Source of the DNA: Candidatus Woesearchaeota archaeon
GTDB lineage: Archaea; Nanobdellota; Nanobdellia; Woesearchaeales; JACPBV01
NCBI GenBank assembly: GCA_016180165.1
Contig: JACPBU010000108.1
Location: 1 to 18,634, forward strand
DNA: 18,634 bases
Direction: 5' to 3'
Part shown: piece by piece, positions 14,405 to 18,634 of the stretch
How the letters are laid out: each line of letters begins with the position of its first letter
How positions within the stretch are numbered: position 1 is the stretch's first letter
Made by a program: the position numbers and the translations under genes
Notes under the pieces: generated by a model
What the model saw: only the letters and a program-made list of their open reading frames with translations
Databases searched by the model: none
What the model was told of the DNA's origin: nothing

Positions 14405-15277
14405 ATGAAAAAATCTTCAGATGAAGCAGGCACAAAGAAAAAAATCATAGGCATCATCGGCGGAACGGGGCAGATGGGCCAATGGTTCAAACGATTGTTC
14501 GAGGGTGAAGGCTATCCCGTGCTTGTTTCGGGAAGGAGCACTCCTTTAAGCTTTGAAGATTGCGCGAAGAAAAGCGATGTTGTCATCATCACTATCCCTA
14601 TCGATAAAACTGTCGATATAATCAGGCGCATCGGGCCACTGGTGAAAAAAGAAGGGCTGCTGATGGACCTGACTTCCATCAAAAAAGAGCCTGTCGAGGC
14701 AATGCTCCAGCATTCCTCTTCTGCAGTTATCGGGACACATCCCATGTTCGGGCCAAAGATAAAAAGTTTCAAGAACCAGACAATTGTACTTTGTCCGGCA
14801 AGACCCAACAGCTACCTGCCATGGCTGATGGCAATATTGGAAAAGCATCAGGCGCTGGTCAAGATCTCAACGCCGGAGGAGCATGACCATATCATGTCCA
14901 TCGTCCAGGGAATAACCCATTTTACCTCTATTGTCGTGTGCCATTCGCTCAAGGACCTTGGCGTCCCCATCCCTGTGACCGAAGAGTTCAGCAGCCCGAT
15001 GTACAGGGTGTTTATGGACATGATGGGGAGGATCATGAGCCACGATCCAAACCTGTATGCCGATATCGAAATCATGAATCCAGCAAATCCGCATGCGCTC
15101 AGGATTTTCCTGAAGAATGCTGAGCAGCTCCTCAAGACCATCGAAGCAAAGGACAAAAACTCTTTCAACTCTTTTTTCAAGGAGGCATCAGACTATCTTG
15201 GCGATTTCAAATATGAGGCAGAGCATTATTCCACGATGCTCATCCACTATCTTGTTGAGCGGGGCAAGAAATTATGA
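14405..15277 (+). CDS. tyrA: Prephenate dehydrogenase
   Basis: It oxidatively decarboxylates prephenate to 4-hydroxyphenylpyruvate, the tyrosine precursor. The protein has 290 residues. The Rossmann loop is GGTGQMG (19-25). The second strand ends VSGRST, where Arg44 hints at NADP but does not prove it. The substrate motifs are GTHPMFGP (110-117) and VQGITHFTS (167-175) with His172. The C-terminal half is the all-helical dimerisation domain of the family. There is no chorismate mutase domain at either end, unlike the enterobacterial T-protein. An arogenate-specific enzyme cannot be excluded. The gene follows an 85-bp gap with its own possible promoter and overlaps pheA by ATGA. Confidence 0.9.
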   Translation: MKKSSDEAGTKKKIIGIIGGTGQMGQWFKRLFEGEGYPVLVSGRSTPLSFEDCAKKSDVVIITIPIDKTVDIIRRIGPLVKKEGLLMDLTSIKKEPVEAMLQHSSSAVIGTHPMFGPKIKSFKNQTIVLCPARPNSYLPWLMAILEKHQALVKISTPEEHDHIMSIVQGITHFTSIVVCHSLKDLGVPIPVTEEFSSPMYRVFMDMMGRIMSHDPNLYADIEIMNPANPHALRIFLKNAEQLLKTIEAKDKNSFNSFFKEASDYLGDFKYEAEHYSTMLIHYLVERGKKL

Positions 15278-16134
15278 AGGGCATGACGATAGCGACGTTA
15301 GGGCCGGAAGGGACATTCAGCCATGAAGCTGCATTAAAGTTTAATGGGGACTCGACCATCCTTTTCCAGAAAACAGTCTGGGATGTCTTTGATGCGGTGA
15401 ACCGGAACAATGCAGAGATGGGCGTCGTTCCATTGGAAAATTCCGTGTCCGGGAGTGTCGGCCTAACCCTTGATGCCCTGATGGAGTTCAACCTCGAAAT
15501 TGTCGGGGAAGCCATCCTCCAGGTGAGGCACCATCTCGCAGGCTTAGGGAGCCTGAAGACTATCAGGACACTTTATGTGCAGCAGCATACTTATGAGCAA
15601 TGTGAGAAATTCATCAGGGAAAATCTTGCCCATGCTGAGCTTAAGATTACCGGCTCGAATGCTGATTCTGCGAAATCCATCTCTGGGGTTTCCGATACCT
15701 CGGTTGCAGCAGTAGTCCCTTCCCTTGCTATCCCTGTCTATAAGCTGCATGAGATCAAATCAGGGATACAGGACCATGCTTTCAACACGACACGATTCAT
15801 TGCCATCAGCAAAACACCCAATAGCTGCAGCATACATGGCCGCAATAAAGACGACAGCAGCAATAATCATAGGACGTCGCTGGCTGTCCATCCTTTTGAG
15901 GGAAAATCAGCGGACAAGCCAGGCGTGCTTTATGGCATGTTAGGAAGCTTTGCCAAAAGAAGCATCAATCTCACCAAAATCGAATCAAGGCCTTCCAAAG
16001 GGAAGCTTGGCGATTATATATTTTTTATCGATATCGAGGGCAACAGCAACGACAATAAAATAAAAGAAGCGGTTGCAGAAATAGAAAAAGATATGTCAGT
16101 GAAGGTTCTCGGGAGCTATCCCCGGGCATATTGA
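15274..16134 (+). CDS. pheA: Prephenate dehydratase with ACT domain
   Basis: It converts prephenate to phenylpyruvate, the phenylalanine precursor. The protein has 286 residues. Signatures are LGPEGTFSHEAA (9-20), VVPLENSVSGSV (51-62), the HTYEQCEKFI block (105-114) and NTTRF (171-175) with the catalytic Thr173. A hydrophilic linker (about 180-200) leads to an ACT domain (200-286) with PGVLYGMLGSFA and IESRP (236-240), the phenylalanine-binding signatures, so feedback by phenylalanine is expected. There is no N-terminal chorismate mutase, unlike the P-protein of enterobacteria. The start shares ATGA with tyrA; an ATG three codons further in is also possible. Confidence 0.93.
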   Translation: MKGMTIATLGPEGTFSHEAALKFNGDSTILFQKTVWDVFDAVNRNNAEMGVVPLENSVSGSVGLTLDALMEFNLEIVGEAILQVRHHLAGLGSLKTIRTLYVQQHTYEQCEKFIRENLAHAELKITGSNADSAKSISGVSDTSVAAVVPSLAIPVYKLHEIKSGIQDHAFNTTRFIAISKTPNSCSIHGRNKDDSSNNHRTSLAVHPFEGKSADKPGVLYGMLGSFAKRSINLTKIESRPSKGKLGDYIFFIDIEGNSNDNKIKEAVAEIEKDMSVKVLGSYPRAY

Positions 16135-16145
16135 GATTCCCGAGA
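16107..16145 (+). repeat. Inverted repeat over the pheA stop codon
   Basis: TCTCGGGA (16107-16114) pairs with TCCCGAGA (16138-16145), with CCCGGG in the 23-nt loop. The hairpin spans the end of pheA and the start of the 70-bp gap before pheS. It could stabilise or process the mRNA between the two genes. No T-tract follows, so it is not a typical archaeal terminator. Confidence 0.35.
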
Positions 16146-16204
16146 GCGTTAAAGGCGGGGAGCAGGAATACTTCAAGCACACCTTTCAACCATCCTTAAA
16201 CACC

Positions 16205-17767
16205 ATGGACACCACAGCAATCAAAAAAATAATTTCAGGACTACACACCTATGAGCGGAAGGTGCTCCCTCTTTTAGAAAGATACTCTTCTCTATCCGAC
16301 CTTGCCACCCAATCCGGGCTCCAGGAAGTTGAAGTGATGAGGGCTCTGCAATGGCTGGGGAATAAAGGCATTGCGGCCTTGCGGGAAGAAACAAAACAGC
16401 TCATCAGCCTGGGCAGGAATGGAGAGAGGTACAAAAAAGAAAAACTTCCCGAGATAAGGTTTTTGGGGGCCCTGGATGCTCTTGGCAGGGAGGCAGCATT
16501 GCCTGAGGTCGTGAAAAAGGCAGGAATCGAGGAAGAGGAAGTTCAGATATGCCTTGGAGTGCTCCGGCAGAAGGCTGCAATCCACATCAGGCAGGGGAGC
16601 AAAGACAAGAAAGAGCTCTCTGTCACGCTTACTCCCCAAGGAGAGAAACTTCTGGAAAAAGAAACGCTGGAAGAGCAATTCCTTGCCATGGATTTTCCCC
16701 TTGAGCTTTCCGGGCTTAAAGCCGAAGAGCTCTTCGCGTTCGAGCAGCTGAAAAAAAGAAGGACAATCGTATCATTAGAGACAAAAAAATGGAAATTTGC
16801 ATCTCCTACCCCTTTGGGGAAAGATATCCTCTCTGCCGGGATGAGCAAAGAAATCGGAGAGCAGAGCGCAGACAGGCTGACTCCCGCATTATTGGCTTCA
16901 GGGACATGGGAAAAAACACAGTTCAGGCGATATAATGTCGCTATCAACGTCCCAAAAATATCCGGGGCACGAAAGCACCCTTATGCACGTTTCCTTGACA
17001 TGATCCGGGAGAAATTTATCTCTTTGGGATTTACTGAGATGATCGGCCCTCTGGTCGAGACCGAATTTTGGGATATGGATGCATTGTTCATGCCCCAATT
17101 CCATTCTGCCCGGGACATCCATGGGGCATATTTTATCAAAGAGCCAGCTTATGGGGAGATCCCCCCAGACATTGCCGAGAGGGTGAAAGGGGCTCACGAA
17201 AGGGGAAAAGGAACATTGAGCAAGGGATGGAATTATGCCTTTGACCTGCAAAGGACAAAGAGGAATATCCTTAGGACACAAGGGACTGCACTGTCAGCCC
17301 GAATGCTCGCTTCTCCCGCATTAAAGATACCTGGGAAATATTTCTCTATCGCAAGGTGCTTCAGGCCGGATGTCATCGACGCGACACACCTGCCAGATTT
17401 CAACCAGGTTGAAGGCATCATCATCGACGAAGGGCTGAATTTCCAGCACCTCAAGGGCATACTACGCATGTTTGCGGAAGAGTTTGCCCAAGCAGAAAAA
17501 ATCAAGATCAAACCAGGCTATTTCCCCTTCACCGAGCCGTCAGCCGAAGTCATGGCAAAACACCCTGAGCTTGGGTGGATCGAATTGGGCGGTTCAGGAA
17601 TCTTCAGGCCAGAGGTCGTCAAGCCACTCCTCGGGAAAGAAATCCCGGTCCTTGCATGGGGCATCGGCATAGACAGGATAGCGATGTTCAATCTTGGGAT
17701 CAAAGATATCAGGCAGCTGTTCTCCCCCGATATCCGGTTTTTAAGAGAGGCGAAAGCGTGGAGTTAA
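16205..17767 (+). CDS. pheS: Phenylalanine-tRNA ligase alpha subunit
   Basis: This is the catalytic subunit of the alpha2-beta2 enzyme that charges tRNA-Phe. The 520 residues fit the archaeal/eukaryotic form. The N-terminal 230 or so hold winged-helix modules for tRNA or nucleic-acid contact, and the class II core follows. Motif 1 is HPYARFLDMIREKF with LGFTEMIGP (258-282), then MDALFMPQFHSARDIHG (291-307). LRTQGTALSAR (356-366) stands where bacterial enzymes read LRTHT. Motif 2 is FSIARCFRPDVIDATHLPDF (380-399) and motif 3 AWGIGIDRIAM (484-494). YFPFTEPSAEV lines the Phe pocket. The RTQGT variant is probably a lineage trait, but residues in this spot contact phenylalanine in the Thermus enzyme. 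No ribosome binding site is seen. pheT begins one base after the stop. Confidence 0.95.
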   Translation: MDTTAIKKIISGLHTYERKVLPLLERYSSLSDLATQSGLQEVEVMRALQWLGNKGIAALREETKQLISLGRNGERYKKEKLPEIRFLGALDALGREAALPEVVKKAGIEEEEVQICLGVLRQKAAIHIRQGSKDKKELSVTLTPQGEKLLEKETLEEQFLAMDFPLELSGLKAEELFAFEQLKKRRTIVSLETKKWKFASPTPLGKDILSAGMSKEIGEQSADRLTPALLASGTWEKTQFRRYNVAINVPKISGARKHPYARFLDMIREKFISLGFTEMIGPLVETEFWDMDALFMPQFHSARDIHGAYFIKEPAYGEIPPDIAERVKGAHERGKGTLSKGWNYAFDLQRTKRNILRTQGTALSARMLASPALKIPGKYFSIARCFRPDVIDATHLPDFNQVEGIIIDEGLNFQHLKGILRMFAEEFAQAEKIKIKPGYFPFTEPSAEVMAKHPELGWIELGGSGIFRPEVVKPLLGKEIPVLAWGIGIDRIAMFNLGIKDIRQLFSPDIRFLREAKAWS

Positions 17768-17768
17768 A

Positions 17769-18634
17769 ATGCCAACCATAACCTTTTCATTACGGGACCT
17801 GCAGGAGCTAGTCGGCAAAAAAATCCCTATCAAAGATGTTGAGAAATTCGTCGAGTACGGCAAAGGGGAGATGAAAGGCTATCAACAGGAGACAGATGAA
17901 GTTACGGTTGATTTTGATGATACTAACCTGCCTTACCTCTGGTCTGTCGAAGGTGCAGCAAGATTGATCCGCGGCCTGCTCGGGGCGCAGAAAGGGTTCT
18001 CAAAGGTTTCGCTCAAAAAGGGAGGCTTCAGCATCAATGTTGAAGATTCTGTTAGAGGGGCCAGGCCGTTCATCGCAGGGCTTGTTGCGAAAGGAAAGAA
18101 AATAGATGAGGCATTGCTCAAGCAGCTCATCCAGCTTCAGGAGAAGCTCTGCGATTCTTATGGAAAAAAGCGAAGCAAGGTTGCCATGGGGATATACCCC
18201 TGCGATAAAATCACTTTTCCGGTGACCTACCGGGGCATAAAGCCAAAAACCCTCAAATTTGTCCCTTTGGACCTTACCAGGGAGATGGACCTCGGGGAAA
18301 TATTAGAGCAGCATCCTAAAGGGAAAGAGTATGCATCCCTCTTACAAGGAAAACCGCTTTATCCTGTGCTCATCGACAGCAAAGGAGCAGTCCTCAGTTT
18401 TCCCCCCATCATCAATTCTGCGAACACCGGGAAGATTGAGGCGGGTGATGAGCATATTTTTGTCGAGGTCACCGGGACTGATCAAGCATCGATGCAGCTT
18501 TGCCTGAACATCGTTGCCTATGCCCTGTCTGACAGGGGTTTTGGGATCTATGGGGTCGAAGTCAACTACGGGAGCCGTGCTTCTCTAACCCCCCTGCTCA
18601 AAGAAAAAAAAAAAAAAGTGGTTCAGGAAGATGT
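17769..18634 (+). CDS. pheT: Phenylalanine-tRNA ligase beta subunit, N-terminal part (3' end outside window)
   Basis: The frame opens with ATG one base after pheS and stays open to the window end, giving 288 codons plus two bases. It matches the archaeal-type beta subunit, which lacks the bacterial EMAP-like N-terminal domain: MPTITFSLRDLQELVGKK at the start, DTNLPYLWSVEGAARLIRG (about 55-73, the family's D-x-N-R-P-D-L-WSVEG region with L-P-Y in place of R-P-D), YGKKRSKVAMGIYPCDKI (about 134-151) and the B3/4 domain block ending SFPPIINSANTGKI and VEVTGTD. The B3/4 domain is the editing site in this subunit family. A run of 14 A (18604-18617) encodes four of the five lysines near the visible end; the frame continues through it plausibly. 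Confidence 0.92.
   Translation, partial: MPTITFSLRDLQELVGKKIPIKDVEKFVEYGKGEMKGYQQETDEVTVDFDDTNLPYLWSVEGAARLIRGLLGAQKGFSKVSLKKGGFSINVEDSVRGARPFIAGLVAKGKKIDEALLKQLIQLQEKLCDSYGKKRSKVAMGIYPCDKITFPVTYRGIKPKTLKFVPLDLTREMDLGEILEQHPKGKEYASLLQGKPLYPVLIDSKGAVLSFPPIINSANTGKIEAGDEHIFVEVTGTDQASMQLCLNIVAYALSDRGFGIYGVEVNYGSRASLTPLLKEKKKKVVQED

Noticed and set aside
16205..17767. RTQGT instead of RTHT in PheS as evidence of a changed substrate
   Set aside because: The rest of the active site is normal, and I believe this variant occurs in other archaeal PheS proteins, so it is more likely a lineage trait.
1..18634. CRISPR array, insertion sequence or integrated virus
   Set aside because: No regularly spaced identical repeats with unique spacers, no transposase or integrase, and no att-like direct repeats flanking a gene block were seen.

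Overview
The window reads as a stretch of archaeal chromosome. The evidence is the C-terminus of Pelota (aPelota/Dom34, absent from bacteria), a TrmB-family regulator, PheS and PheT of the archaeal/eukaryotic type, TATA boxes about 25-28 nt before several start codons, leaderless or nearly leaderless genes, T-tract terminators and GGTGA-type Shine-Dalgarno sites. The TrmB architecture and the small, odd hydrolases next to otherwise ordinary metabolism resemble large-genome DPANN archaea such as Woesearchaeota or Pacearchaeota. That placement is inference and would need a tree of pheS, pheT and pelA.

Layout. (1) 1-2402, plus strand: the 3' end of pelA, then an AMP-forming acetyl-CoA synthetase 7 nt downstream. 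(2) 2403-3003: two tandem hairpins and a minus-strand ORF that looks like the truncated C-terminal piece of a surface protein (GDG-x-x-D motif, then a membrane segment). (3) 3004-6876: two large convergent genes. Each encodes a long helical N-terminal region followed by a C-terminal alpha/beta hydrolase; the second has a very long insertion between nucleophile and acid. (4) 6877-7511: a 635-bp non-coding region with a chain of interlocking, mutually exclusive inverted repeats (6955-7110), a pyrimidine-rich degenerate repeat and the promoter and leader of a TrmB-family regulator. (5) 7512-8315: the regulator, ended by a strong T-tract. (6) 8316-8670: a regulatory region with a duplicated TTCGAA-containing element on top of a TATA box, an 18-bp tandem repeat and a second TATA box. 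(7) 8671-18634: a long plus-strand aromatic cluster: aroF (DAHP synthase Ibeta), a histidine phosphatase, aroB, a fused aroD-aroE, aroA, tyrA, pheA, pheS and pheT (cut off by the window end).

How the genes work together. The cluster supplies DAHP, dehydroquinate, dehydroshikimate/shikimate and EPSP, then converts prephenate to the tyrosine and phenylalanine precursors, and ends with the enzyme that charges tRNA-Phe. Shikimate kinase, chorismate synthase, chorismate mutase and an aromatic aminotransferase are not in the window. AroF keeps an N-terminal regulatory domain with the Tyr-site residues of the Thermotoga enzyme, and PheA keeps a C-terminal ACT domain, so feedback control at both ends is likely. 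The TrmB regulator directly upstream, transcribed in the same direction, is a candidate local controller. The most unexplained parts are the interlocking repeats at 6955-7110, the six 12-nt units at 10338-10409, the duplicated promoter element at 8354-8388 and the convergent hydrolase pair.
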